Assembly: GCA_038496445.1 (NCBI GenBank)
Contig: JALMLS010000577.1
Coordinates: forward strand, 806,001-870,000
Length of the DNA: 64,000 nucleotides
From: Trichosphaerium sp. ATCC 40318
Taxonomy: Eukaryota > Discosea > Flabellinia > Trichosidae
Direction of reading: 5' to 3'
The notes beneath the pieces are model-generated. The model was not told the DNA's origin. It did no database searches and saw nothing but the letters and a program-made list of their open reading frames with translations. The translations under genes and the position numbers were made by a program. Below are positions 23,680-34,302 of the stretch, one piece after another (within the stretch, counting starts at the first letter, position 1; the number at the start of each line of letters is the position of its first letter).

Positions 23680-25111
23680 TTACAGCAAGGATGATAGTTG
23701 AGTGAGTATGTTCAAAGTGCCTTCCATCTCAATACCTGTATGAATACCCTTACCATCGAATACGAGCTTGTTTTTTGAAAATAGTTTTACACGTGCTTCT
23801 CCATCAAGGTATTCTGTTACTCTATTTTGGAAGTTTGATCAGTATAAAATGAGACTCGTGCTGAGTTACTTTGGTGCCATTCTATGTTCTACCAAACTAG
23901 GGGCATGTAATAGTGGTCCAATCCCAGCGTGAGGTACTCGTAGTTCAACTTCTAATCTTGTATCACCTGTTTGAAGGACAAGCTAAGGTGAATAAGCGAA
24001 AGGTAAACATCGATCGATATGGTGTACATCTGCACCTGTTGTCTGCCCGTCAGTATCATTGACAAACATGAGCGAAGAAATTTTAGACTGTAAAAAGGGT
24101 GTAAACATGTATAAATCATCGTCCAGTAGCATCCCCACTATACATCATTAGTGACTAGACTCAGAAAATAAAACACAGGATTGAATTCGTACCAATATAT
24201 CCAATTTTTTCCATTCCCAGCGCAGGTACAGAAGCAACACTGAGCGTTAGTGACGCTCTTTTGAATGATTTCAAGATAGCAAACGAGTTTGTTTGTGCCC
24301 ACAGCCAAGTTGTTGGAAAGTTTGATCCAAAGTCTTTTTCTATGTATGCTTTTTCGAAAGGAACTGTTGACACTTTCCCTTCTGTTTGAATATCTAATGA
24401 ACCATCCACATTAGCGTCTAGGGTCACTATACCATGATAACACTCTAGTATAGGTACAAAATTATAGAATCCCATTGCACCTACGGAGAAAGGAGAAACA
24501 GGAAAAGAAGTATCAACACCTTCAATTTCCTTTATATTTACTTCGCCCTTTATTGAAAAATCTTTTTCTTCTATGTCCAATGACACGTGATTTCTCGACA
24601 TATGATTACTCCCAATAGATATATTAAATTCATTAGCATCATGATGGATAAACTGATTCACATCAAAAGCGATATAATGACTCTTTTGAGATTGACTATC
24701 AACAATCATTATGAACGCTTCAGCGGTCCTATTCTTATGCCTTAAATGTGGTTTAAACAACCCACATATCACTGCAATAGCACGATCTTTACCTGAGAGC
24801 TTTATATACCTTAAAGTACTGGCGTCAGGTTGAGATTCGAACTGTTATGTTTTCATACCATCCTTCAAAAAAGTTGTGTTCTAGAGACTGCCCTTGGTAC
24901 CTCTCTGGCTTGTAGAAGCTCAAATTAAACCCATCGAATCTCTTGAACCGTTTAAGATTTATTTGACTGTTAAAGTGCTTTGTTAGCTTAGAAACCGCAT
25001 GTACAATACATACCCATTAGGAGCAGAGAGAACTGGATCAGTAAAGAAGAAATACGCTAAAACTGCGAAAAAGCCACAAACAATAGCCAGAAACGGTCTA
25101 AGCGCCGACAT
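23680..25111 (-). CDS. Tocopherol cyclase-like domain protein, signal-anchored
   Basis: It starts at ATG 25109-25111 with a hydrophobic leader (MSALRPFLAIVCGFFAVLAY) and ends at TAA 23680-23682. Family motifs are YKPERYQGQSLEHNFFEGWY near the N-terminus, LECYHGIVTLDANVDGSLDI, and YIEKDFGSNFPTTWLWAQTN, matching the tocopherol_cycl (VTE1-like) fold of lipocalin-like sheets. The exon 2-3 join FFEGW-YIKLSGKDRA uses a 49-nt GT-AG intron; reading straight through would look like a frameshift but is not. Non-plant members of this family are not proven tocopherol cyclases, so a lipid-binding or secretory-pathway role is possible. Confidence 0.8.
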
Positions 25112-25262
25112 TAAAAACAATGGCGCGCGTGTCGTGTGGTGGCGTATGTAAACTACAATTTTTATTAAATTTGGAGATTCACACGTTTTACTTTGTCAAG
25201 CGACAATTTCGGCGTATTTTTTAGCCGTGTATTTTAGTGTAATGCAGAATTGGAGGTGAGGG

Positions 25263-25496
25263 TCATTGCTTTGTTATGGTTCTAGTGAATTTGTTATCCT
25301 TGAGCTCAGTACGCACTGTGTAGGCTGTTCCTTGTTTGTCAACTCCTGTGTAGAAGGTAGTACCACCTCCTATCCTTTTTTTACTGTGATACGAGTTGGG
25401 TTCTTGGTGTAGGCTACTTTGAAAGTCCTCGAACTGGCTTCTAGTAACTGTGACATTGTCTATGAAATATTCATCGGCGCAAGTTGGACTGCTCAT
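25263..25496 (-). CDS. Small intronless protein, 77 residues
   Basis: ATG at 25494-25496 opens MSSPTCADEYFIDNVTVTRS and TGA is at 25263-25265. The middle is Gly-rich (KRIGGGTTFYTGVDKQGTAY), with alternating beta-strand-like polar/hydrophobic pattern, and the end is charged (KDNKFTRTITKQ). It has no intron, unlike most neighbours. The pattern 'YFIDxVTVTRSQFEDF...GGGTTFYTGVDxxGxAY' is reminiscent of small bacterial hypothetical proteins, so transfer is possible but unproven. Function unknown. Confidence 0.6.
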   Translation of the reverse strand: MSSPTCADEYFIDNVTVTRSQFEDFQSSLHQEPNSYHSKKRIGGGTTFYTGVDKQGTAYTVRTELKDNKFTRTITKQ

Positions 25497-26074
25497 TGCT
25501 GTGGGTGGCAAAGGTATTGCCTATTTTACTGTTTTGGCTTAAAAAGAAACTAAGAACAAAGTGATGTTCGTAGTTTTGACGCGAATGCTGTGATCTTGTA
25601 GTAGACGTGTTTGAGATATCAGCGCGCAATGGTAGCCCAAATCAAGCCACATAGAAATAATCTGAACCTGACAGCGCTTGCCATTAAAGACGTAAATGGG
25701 TACTTAGATTTATCATGAAAACTAGCGTTTTTGACGAGAATGTACAAAGGCCAAATAGCAGTTAACGGTTTTGATATGGAAATGACAAAAAGAAGCTCTC
25801 ATTAAGCAGTAAACGAATTCGCTTGAACTATTTCTGTGCACTAAGAACGACGAAGTAGGCACAGAGTACGCTATAAATTAGCCAATACACAACGCTGGCT
25901 ACTTGTATAGCTATGGTTAAACGGCTATGTCATCCCAGCATAGTGACTGGCAAAGTATGCTCGTTGAGCTAGCGCATTCTCGCTTTCTATTATATGTGAA
26001 TCAATGTGGTATTCGTATCCACAATAACGAATAAAAACGTCAACAAAACAACACCTCTTCACAACATTTTTTTG
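25497..26074. other. Divergent intergenic region
   Basis: About 580 bp between the small minus-strand ORF and the PL14 gene; presumably both promoters. No exon or repeat was recognised. Confidence 0.4.
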
Positions 26075-27688
26075 ATGTCACGTGTTTATCTACTGGTAGT
26101 TTTTTTTATTGTTTGCAGTTTAAATATTGTATCAACAAGAAAACTATGGAGCGGCGGTTTTGGTCCTGGGTGGGAGGATAACTGGAATATTGTGGATGGA
26201 AGGATAACGTCAAAAGTTCCAGGAGGAGGCGGAAAGATTGTAGAAGGAGATAAAATGGTTGTCACTTACTTACCTGTAAGTTCTACTAGCGCTAGCTAGC
26301 ACAGCAATACAACTTACTAATCCAGCATTAGAATGAAGCATCTGATAGTGGTGTATGGATTTTGGCTATACCTATCGACTTGACATCGTACAGAACTCTA
26401 TGCTTGAGGTAATATCAAGTCCGAGTCTTTGTTTTTGTTTTTTTTTCCTTGTTGACCGATTAATATTGCAGCTACCGCATTAAAGTACCGACCGATTTTG
26501 AGTTCAGTAGAGGTGGTAAACTTCCTGGGCTATATGGAACAAAATCTGATGATAAACTTAATGGGCTTTGTACTGGCGGTGATCCTCCTGGACCTTGTTA
26601 TACAGCTAGACACATGTACATTCTAGAATAAAAGCACATTTTCTTTGTTCCGTAAAAAGGCATCTGGAACTTACGTTGTGTTAGGTGGAGAAGACAAGGT
26701 GATGGCGAGATTTATGGTTACATGCCGTTCCCACCCAAGTCGTATGTCGTATTCTAAGTAGAAGTTGTACTAACTAAGTTGTAGTATCTGTGATCGTCCT
26801 GAAAACCATTGCCATGAGATTTACGGAAAGTCCCTTGGTAGAGGGAGTTGGAGGTTTCCAGCTGATGGAAAGTATCATACGCTGAGACAAGAAATCAAGC
26901 TTAACACTGGTGGTAACTCGAACGGACATGCCAAGTCATGGTTTGATGGACAGCTCAAGTATGATCTTCAAAACGTTAAATGGAGAGCAAGCGATGATAT
27001 AAAGCACAGAGGCATCATTTTCAACACATTCTACGGAGGTTAGTATTGATATTATCTTTTGGTAATTATTGATCGCGTGCTTCGCAGGAGATAGAACTTG
27101 GGCGCCTCAAAAGGCAACTAAAATGTACTTTGGTAACTTCGAAATACATGATGGATGTAGCACTTCATCTGAACCATCCTATGATGAAGTTTGTTTAACA
27201 AAGACAGTAACATCGATCTCAGGAACTAGTTTCAGTGTATCTGTAGACTATACTTCTAGAACAAATCAGGACTTGCGTATGTCCATATGAATAGTTGAAG
27301 TGTGTCGTATCTCTAACAACTGTCAGGTGTTTCACTTTTCACGGCAGCGAAGAAATACGTGTCTCACCTTGAAGTTCCAATAAACAAGGGCTCCGGTAGT
27401 AAGACGGTACGCGACTAGAATATTATCCCCGAGTGTGTTGAGTGTGATGTTCAGGTTACAGTATCGAGCAGAGACTTCAGAGGAAGTGACTTTAAGATAA
27501 AGGTGTCACTTGAGCCAACAGGAAAAAACTACCAATTCGAAACAGCTGCAAAGTTATTTGATGCAGGAAAAACTGGATGTACAGCCCGTGTACTTGCAAG
27601 GTCATCAACCAGCGCGAGCTCATCGTTAATAATATCTATGGTTAACTTGATAGCTTTGATTGTCCTGCTCTTGTCATTCCTTGATTAG
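26075..27688 (+). CDS. Polysaccharide lyase family 14 (alginate/glucuronan lyase-like), GPI-anchored
   Basis: Predicted secreted, membrane-tethered lyase that cleaves uronic-acid polysaccharides by beta-elimination. Eight exons close in frame to 411 residues: 26075..26275, 26332..26408, 26472..26615, 26685..26741, 26785..27038, 27088..27276, 27327..27406, 27455..27688. The signal peptide is MSRVYLLVVFFIVCSLNIVS. PL14 core strands are clear: LSYRIKVPTDFEFSRGGKLP followed by GLYG, a Cys-rich loop (LCTGGDPPGPC), a WRRQGDGEIYGYMPFP strand, and GIIFNTFYGGDRTWAP near the end of the lyase fold. A Ser-rich stretch and a hydrophobic end (SLIISMVNLIALIVLLLSFL) form a GPI signal. Family assignment is by motif; the exact substrate is unknown. 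Confidence 0.88.
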
Positions 27689-27970
27689 GTAGCAACCGGT
27701 GCATATACCGAATTATGTACTTGTCCAAATAAACTACAAACTATCTCACTTCACACTGTCTGATACTACAAGCTGTTTATTAAACTAGAAATATTTCTTA
27801 AATACCTTTTAATGAGACTTAGTTACAATAGGTTAAAAGTTATCACGTGATAAGAAAGAAAAAAGAAACAAAAAAAAAGGTTTATTTTAACAGAACAATA
27901 CAACTCAGTTATTCTAACAGCAAACAAAAGCATTGACCTAGTTTAAAATGAGGTTTGCTTAAAAACAGCC

Positions 27971-28983
27971 TTAAAAGCGTTGGCTGAATCCAAAACCGCC
28001 AGTGTTTTTCTTCATAGGGAGTAACATGGAGTGGATGTTAGGAATGACTCCAGCATTAGGGAAAATGCATTGTTTGGTCAGTTTATTGAGTTCCTCATCG
28101 TTACGAATTGCCTATAAGAAGGTCAAATAAAGTACTGTAATGGCTAGGACTATAGAAGCGAAAAAAACCAAGAGAACTGTAGACAACTTTTTTTTGTCAA
28201 TGGTTTTTTTTGTGGTTTCTTGTAAATACTACGTACCAATAGAATATGACGTGGAGTGATCCTAGCCTTTTTATTATCGCGAGCAGCGTTTCCACCTAAT
28301 TCGAGTACCTCGGCTAGTAGATCAGTAAGTTACTTGATTTTTCGAAAAAAAACTTTCGATTTTCCGTTACCTGTAAGGTATTCCAATACAGCGGCCAAGT
28401 ACACAGGTGCACCTTGACCAACACGAGCCTTGGTCTTGCTTTTAATATGCTTGAGCACGCGAGGAACAGGGAAAGTCAATCCTGCGCGCAGACTCTTGTT
28501 TCCTTTGTCAGAACAGTTGTATTTTGTGACAGCCTTGAAGAATTGTTTAATGAGCATCGCCAAACGGCATTATTAAAGATCTAGTAACACGAACCTTTGT
28601 GCCCTCGCTGACAGCGTGTTTGGCAAGTTCACCAGGAAGTACAAGTCTAACACCTACGGAAGGTGTTAAAATGAGGCCTGGTTGTGACTTTGGCGTACCT
28701 GTTTGAATTTCGCGCGAGGTGATAGTGCTCTTTTTTACATGTTGCATTAGCGTTATTGCTTCTTCAACAACACGTTTGAGAATGTCGTGAACTAAGTATA
28801 TTAGGGTTTTAAAGCGCTAACGGACTTACCATAGTCGTCCATGATTGCTTGGGCCTGTTGGCTTATGCCAGTGTCAGGGTGTACCTATTTACCGTCAAAA
28901 GAATCGTTTTATACGCGTTCTACCTGTTTGAGCACTTTGTAGATGTAAATCTTGTAAGAGTCGTATGCCCTGGCTTTAGACAT
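27971..28983 (-). CDS. Fused H2B-H2A core histone (histone doublet)
   Basis: One continuous reading frame of 215 residues encodes a complete H2B histone fold followed by a complete H2A. Seven exons close exactly: 28983..28924, 28884..28830, 28791..28699, 28653..28595, 28533..28371, 28313..28237, 28111..27971. The H2B part (residues 1 to about 96) starts at alpha-N ([18 protein letters not shown]) without an N-terminal tail, and ends [35 protein letters not shown] linker of about eight residues (CSDKGNKS) leads to H2A (from about residue 105): [63 protein letters not shown]2A also lacks its N-terminal tail. The acidic-patch residues (E in LEYLTAEVLE and DEE) are kept. The fusion point lies inside exon 5, so it is not a splicing artefact. 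It starts 111 bp from the divergent FATP gene. Confidence 0.95.
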
Positions 28984-29094
28984 TGCGAACGTTGTATCTA
29001 ACAGGTCAGTACCGGCAGTTCTAGGAATAGCATTAAGGCGCCCGTTTTTGTTTTCTTCAAAACGTTAAGTTGTAACGAAACTTCGGTTGTTACA

Positions 29095-32000
29095 ATGTCC
29101 AATCAAATAGCTCGTTATGTCGGTATTGGTATCCCAGTATTGTTTGGATCTGCGTTATTGTACCTCAAGTCAAAAACGCCAAATTTGTACCGAGACCTTG
29201 GATATATGTACCTGTACGTATAAAACGCTTCGTTTTAGCGGTTTTAAAATATTTTAGCGGCCTTCGTTTGAAAAGAGACTCAGCGGCCTTGTATAGCGCC
29301 ACGCGATGGTCTCTTCACGATTTCTTTAAACAAACGTGTAAAAAGTACGTATCTAAAGCCCTTACTGGCACAACCTCCCCATTTGTCCCTTACCCATTTA
29401 TAACAATAATTGGCATACTTTCAACAGACAACAGACAAAAACTTTCCTGTTCGTTAAAATCTTTCCTGTTGTTAAAATCGCTTGTCTTCTACGTGAAAAA
29501 CGCCCTCACACATGATGATTTCGTCAACCAACGACTTTGTAGATACCCAGGCAAGGAAGCAATAAGATTTATCGGCAATGATGGCTCTACACGTAGTATG
29601 ACCTATGCTGAGCTCGATATTCTGTCAAATCAAGGTATGAAGAACGAACTCGCCGTTTAAAACTTTTGGTTTTATCTATTTGACCTTTTTTCACTCTTTT
29701 TGGGAATGTTTGATTTCCCTCGCCAAAAACTTCGCTTTGTCACGTGTTATGTAGTAAACTACTAAAAAATTTGAACATAAAACATTCTAAATAACTTTCA
29801 GTCGCAAACTGGGGACGTAAATTGGGTTTAAGCGCTGGAGATGTTGTTGGTATAGTTCTCAAGGTAGTTTTGTTTTAATATTATTTGCCCGACTCTTGCT
29901 CACTTATTCGCTCTTAGAATTGCTTGGAATGGCCTGCTATCTTTCTAGGACTAGCTAAAATAGGTGTTGTAAGCGCTTTGATCAATACAAACCTATCTGG
30001 ACAACCTCTACGCCATTCTTTAATAACAACTGGCGCTAATGTTTTTATTGTTGGTCATGGTAATATTTCTTTGACTTCACCTTTGCGCACAGAGGTACAC
30101 AACAGATTTATAAATATTCAAATTATCACGTGGTGTTTTTTCTCTACGCTGCGAAGAACCAGTCTCCAAAACACGCAAATGACCTGAACCATGAACAAGC
30201 TCTGAACCTTTAATCTTTTGATCTATTTTTATTTACTTCCAACTTGTTAATTCTTCTATCATGACAAGTACTTGCTCATTCTGATTTTTACAGGATACGC
30301 CAGAACTCTACGAGGGGCGTTGGTTCAGCGTTGGAAAAGGAGAATTCGCAGACTACTCACCATTGATGGATGAAGTCAAAGAATTTCCAACACATTTAAT
30401 CGGTGGAGGAGTACCAACACGTAGTCCTCATGATACACTAGCATACATATACACATCTGGAACTACCGGATTACCAAAAGCTAGTATTATTAAGAACTCA
30501 CGTATATATGGAGCAGGATGGGCTTTTTGCAACTTTTTTGGTATTAAGCCTACAGATAGAATGTATACTGCTCTTCCTCTTTACCACAGGTACTAACCGG
30601 TTGTTTATCACTCATTTATGTTACTTTCAGTAATCACTTTCCTTTGTGGTTGAGTACTTAACCTCAAGCTTGAAGTCGTTATTGTCACTTTTTTTAAAGC
30701 TAATATGTTTGGTTAGTTCAGCGCTTTTAATTGGACTTGGGTCTACCATTTATTCTGGCTGTACTTTTATTATCCGTGAGAGATTCTCTGCGCGTAGATT
30801 TTGGCAGGATTGTAATGAAAACGATGCTACTGTGGTTCAATACATAGGTACTGTACTCTTTTGTCTGCGTACAATTATCAAAAAAAAACTTCACGCAAAA
30901 TTTATCACACATGGTTGTTGCTGGTAGTAGGCATTTTGTTTTATTAATTTTTTATTTACGTAGGTGAACTTTGTCGTTATCTTGTTGATTCTCCTCCAAC
31001 TGAATGGGATACTAAGCACAAGTATGATTATTTTAACCTTTATTTTTTTCTGATTTTGGTTTTCTTTCTAGTGTTCGTTTGGCTATTGGAAATGGATTAC
31101 GTCCAGATGTCTGGAAGAAGTTTGTTGAACGTTTTGGTAACCCACAGATTGGCGAGTTCTACGGTGCTACAGAGGGTAACGCCACTCTACTTAATGGAGA
31201 GAACAAGCTAGGTAAATATCACCACCGTTTTGTTTTGTATTTAGTACAATGTTCTAAAAGCTTCTACCCTTTAGGTGCTGTTGGATTTGTACCTCCTTTG
31301 CTTAAAAATTTATACCCTGTTGTTTTGGTTGCCGTTGATGCTATAACTAACGCACCAGTACGCGATGAAGCATCAGGATTTTGCACTGTTTGCAAACCAG
31401 GTATGTTCGAGGTCTTAGCTCACTATATCTTTTCCCTAACTATTTATTTAAAGGGCAGATTGGTGAATTATTAGGTAAGATAGTACCTGGTGATCCAAGT
31501 AGAGAATTCCATGGATACACTAATAAAAAAGCTTCCGAGAAAAAGGTAAAGAATAATTTCTTTGTTGCAACAACAAAAAAACTATCTCCAAAACTGTGGC
31601 ACAGTCGTGTTGTGATAAGTGTTTTATTTGATTTATTGAAATAACTGGATCATTTAGATTTTGAGAGATGTATTAGAGAAAGGCGATATGTACTTTAGAA
31701 GTGGTGATTTGCTTAGAAATGATAAAGTACGAAGCATATAAATCTTGTATTTTGTTTTGATGTTCACAGACGTCTTTGTTTTCCGAATTCTTACTGGATG
31801 TTGTAGGAAGGATACTATTACTTTGTTGATCGTATTGGCGATACTTTCCGTTGGAAAGGAGAAAACGTTAGCACATCAGAAGTTGAGCAAGCAATCATGA
31901 GGTTCCCTGGTAACATTCAAGAATCTTCTGTCTATGGTGTACAAATTCCAAATAATGATGGACGTGCAGGGTACTTACATACATAATTTGAAAGACGAAG

Positions 32001-32620
32001 ATTATTATAGCTAAACTGGTGTAGTATGGCAGCTCTTGTAGGTGGCGAGTGGGATGCAAAGAAGTTCTACAATCACATAATGAATGGTACGAAAAAGAAC
32101 AAGAATAGAAAAACTTTTTTTTTTGTGAAAAAGGGAGTCAAATCGAGTTCTCAGGAAGTTTATCTTTATGAAGGTTGAAAACATCGTATAAGATAAAGTA
32201 TTTTTTGTTTAGCATGATACCTAAAGCTTTGATTGCTTTGTGTACAACCACAGCTGGCAGGCTTTTTCTTTTTTTCAAACTTTACAAAAAAAAAAACCAG
32301 TTTGACTAATACTTTACTTTTTAGAATTACCTTCTTACGCTGCGCCTTATTTCGTAAGATTAACAGAAGAGATGGTACTTACAGCAACATACAAACATAA
32401 AAAAGTTGCCATGGTTAAAGAGGGTTTTAATCCAAACGTTATCAAGGCAAGTGATTCAAAACAAAAAAAATCAGAAGCAGATTTCTTTCGATTTTTTTGA
32501 AGAATTAACTAACTTTAGGATCCTTTATTCTTCCGTGATGATAAGAAAAAGACATATGTTCCTCTTACAGTAGAATTATACCAAGCTATTGTGGGTAATA
32601 CACTGAAAGCAAAGTTGTAA
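29095..32620 (+). CDS. Very-long-chain acyl-CoA synthetase / fatty acid transport protein (FATP, SLC27-type)
   Basis: Membrane-associated AMP-forming ligase that activates fatty acids with ATP and CoA. It starts at ATG 29095-29097 with an N-terminal hydrophobic segment ([15 protein letters not shown]). The AMP-binding P-loop is [14 protein letters not shown], the family FYGATEGN motif is present, and the FATP/VLACS signature reads [20 protein letters not shown]. Exons 29095..29213, 29258..29344, 29543..29634, 29802..29863 and 29918..30059 join in frame. The exon joining residue VGH to [10 protein letters not shown] (30060-30295) was not resolved. It ends LKAKL-TAA at 32618-32620. More than ten short introns, many T-rich. 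Substrate chain length cannot be inferred. Confidence 0.93.
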
Positions 32621-32811
32621 TAGATTAAAAAACTTGTTTTTCTCAGTATACTTTCACAGATCTACTTGTGTTTTTTTGCACGTAGTATCGCACAAGCACG
32701 TGAAAGACGTTTTTTCATGTTAAGTGATACTTTAGTATCAGGGTTTTATTTTTGTTAACCATGTAGTATCCGTCAATGTACAAGACAACGCGAGTTTTAG
32801 AAAAACAGTTT

Positions 32812-33570
32812 TCACCCATCTAGAACACCTTCGGTATAGTTTAACGTCAACTGTAGTCTTCCATCAGCATACCAAAGGTTATATTCACCATGTATAAGAC
32901 CGTTCTTACTATTATAATCTTCCTTTAGCTGACCATTTGAATACCATCTTCTACACCTTCCATGTCTTACTCCACGCGAATAAAATAAACGTTCTGTTAC
33001 AACATTATTTAAAAACCCCAAATACTCTCCTTCTAACAAACCATTTTTATAAAAACAGTGGTTAGCTATGGTTCCATTAGGTCTCCACAACTTAAACTCA
33101 CCATCTTTCTTCCCTTGCTTACAATAGTATAACCTATGTAGTTCTCCAGTATCATACCAATCCTTATGTTCACCTTCTTTTTTATCATTGCGAAAGTAGC
33201 AAACAACACGTGGCTTGCCATTCTTGTACCACTTTGATAGCTTGCCTTCAATTTTACCTTTTTTTGTGTTGTACTCTTCCTTTTTATTTCCATTTTTATA
33301 CCACAGTGTGGCCTTACCATTACTTACACCATTGACCACGTGACTTTCAGAAATCAGATTACCATTTTTTGACCAGACTGAAATAACTCCGTGCTTTTTT
33401 CCGTTGCGAAAAGAAGTTTGAACACGATCTAAAGTAGGTTTTTTGTAGGAAATAAAAATGCCATGTTTTTCAAAGTTATCATCGAATCGTGTTGTTAAAG
33501 CTGTTTGTCTACATAGTAAAGGCCATTTTATATATATTTCACTCTCTAGATTGTGTATTAAGGGGTTATA
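32812..33570 (-). CDS. Second YwqK/MORN-type repeat protein, 5' end missing
   Basis: An open frame of 253 codons from an AG acceptor at 33571-33572 to TGA at 32812-32814. It contains about nine repeats of roughly 22-24 residues of the type GEHKDWYDTGELHRLYYCKQ and GKATLWYKNGNKKEEYNTKK. Each has the WY-x-x-G and H/K-G-E hallmark of the YwqK/MORN-variant family. Unlike the gene at 13272-14073, the repeats are well diverged, so this copy is older. The segment before the repeats (LIHNLESEIYIKWPLLCRQT) resembles the part after an F-box. The start exon could not be found in 33573-33750. Function unknown; SCF adaptor or scaffold is a guess from the paralogue. Confidence 0.7.
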   Translation of the reverse strand, partial: YNPLIHNLESEIYIKWPLLCRQTALTTRFDDNFEKHGIFISYKKPTLDRVQTSFRNGKKHGVISVWSKNGNLISESHVVNGVSNGKATLWYKNGNKKEEYNTKKGKIEGKLSKWYKNGKPRVVCYFRNDKKEGEHKDWYDTGELHRLYYCKQGKKDGEFKLWRPNGTIANHCFYKNGLLEGEYLGFLNNVVTERLFYSRGVRHGRCRRWYSNGQLKEDYNSKNGLIHGEYNLWYADGRLQLTLNYTEGVLDG

Positions 33571-34302
33571 CTAAAATGTCGAAGAAAAAGTCAAACAAAT
33601 GTCGAAGTGATATTGAACTGTTCGCCACAAAGGGAGACAACTGGGTTATGGCGCTCAGTCGCCGCTAGGCTATGCACCCCCAAACCCCCCCTAAAAGGGG
33701 GGGCTTTCTAAATAGTTCCTATGACATAATATAGGATAATTAGTGTGCCGAATTTTTGACTTTTTTTTGACAAAGTTCTACATATTTGTGTTACCGCTAT
33801 TCTATTGTATTAAGTATTGTAGCTCTAAAGGAATATGTAACAAGGAACAGTGCGTTGAAATCATAAAGAGAAATCTTGTCGTGTATTTGAAGTTACAGTT
33901 TTGGCCTCTGAAAAAAAAGGCAGTCTGCCTGATTCTTGCTGTTGTCTCCTGAGAGTCTCAACGTGTACACATGCCATTGACATCAAAGGTCTTGCGAATG
34001 TTCTTAATGAACCAGAACGTACGTGTCACAAGCGCGTGTCAAAAGCGCGCGACTTTTTTTTTTCTTCAAATTGTATTTGCTGCGCTTTTCAGTATCCAAA
34101 CGTATTCAATGTTCTCATGGGTTCCTAGAAGCAATGTGTATGTGAATATTTTTACGCTTCAGGCTAAGTCAATAACAGTTCGTCTCGAACCTCTTTCTGT
34201 TGGCCTAATTTGACTTGTTGAACAGCGTGAAGTAAGCGCTTGCTTCTTAAACATTCAAACCTAACTAGATTATTCAAATAGCTAAGCTTCTGTCCGCACG
34301 TG
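33571..34302. other. Divergent intergenic region with a GC-rich hairpin
   Basis: A perfect hairpin at 33685-33703 has seven C, a TAAAA loop and seven G, in otherwise AT-rich DNA. No gene was recognised; ORFs here are chance or spliced-out pieces. The region presumably holds the promoter of the first receptor kinase, whose ATG is directly preceded by CACGTG (34299-34304). Confidence 0.5.

Noticed and set aside
24830-24880. Apparent frameshift in the tocopherol-cyclase-like gene after FFEGWY
   Set aside because: A 49-nt GT-AG intron joins FFEGW to YIKLSGKDRA in frame and matches the family; no frameshift is needed.
33590-33720. Possible tRNA or snRNA near the C/G hairpin
   Set aside because: No cloverleaf, T-loop or snRNA box could be formed; only a simple hairpin is present.
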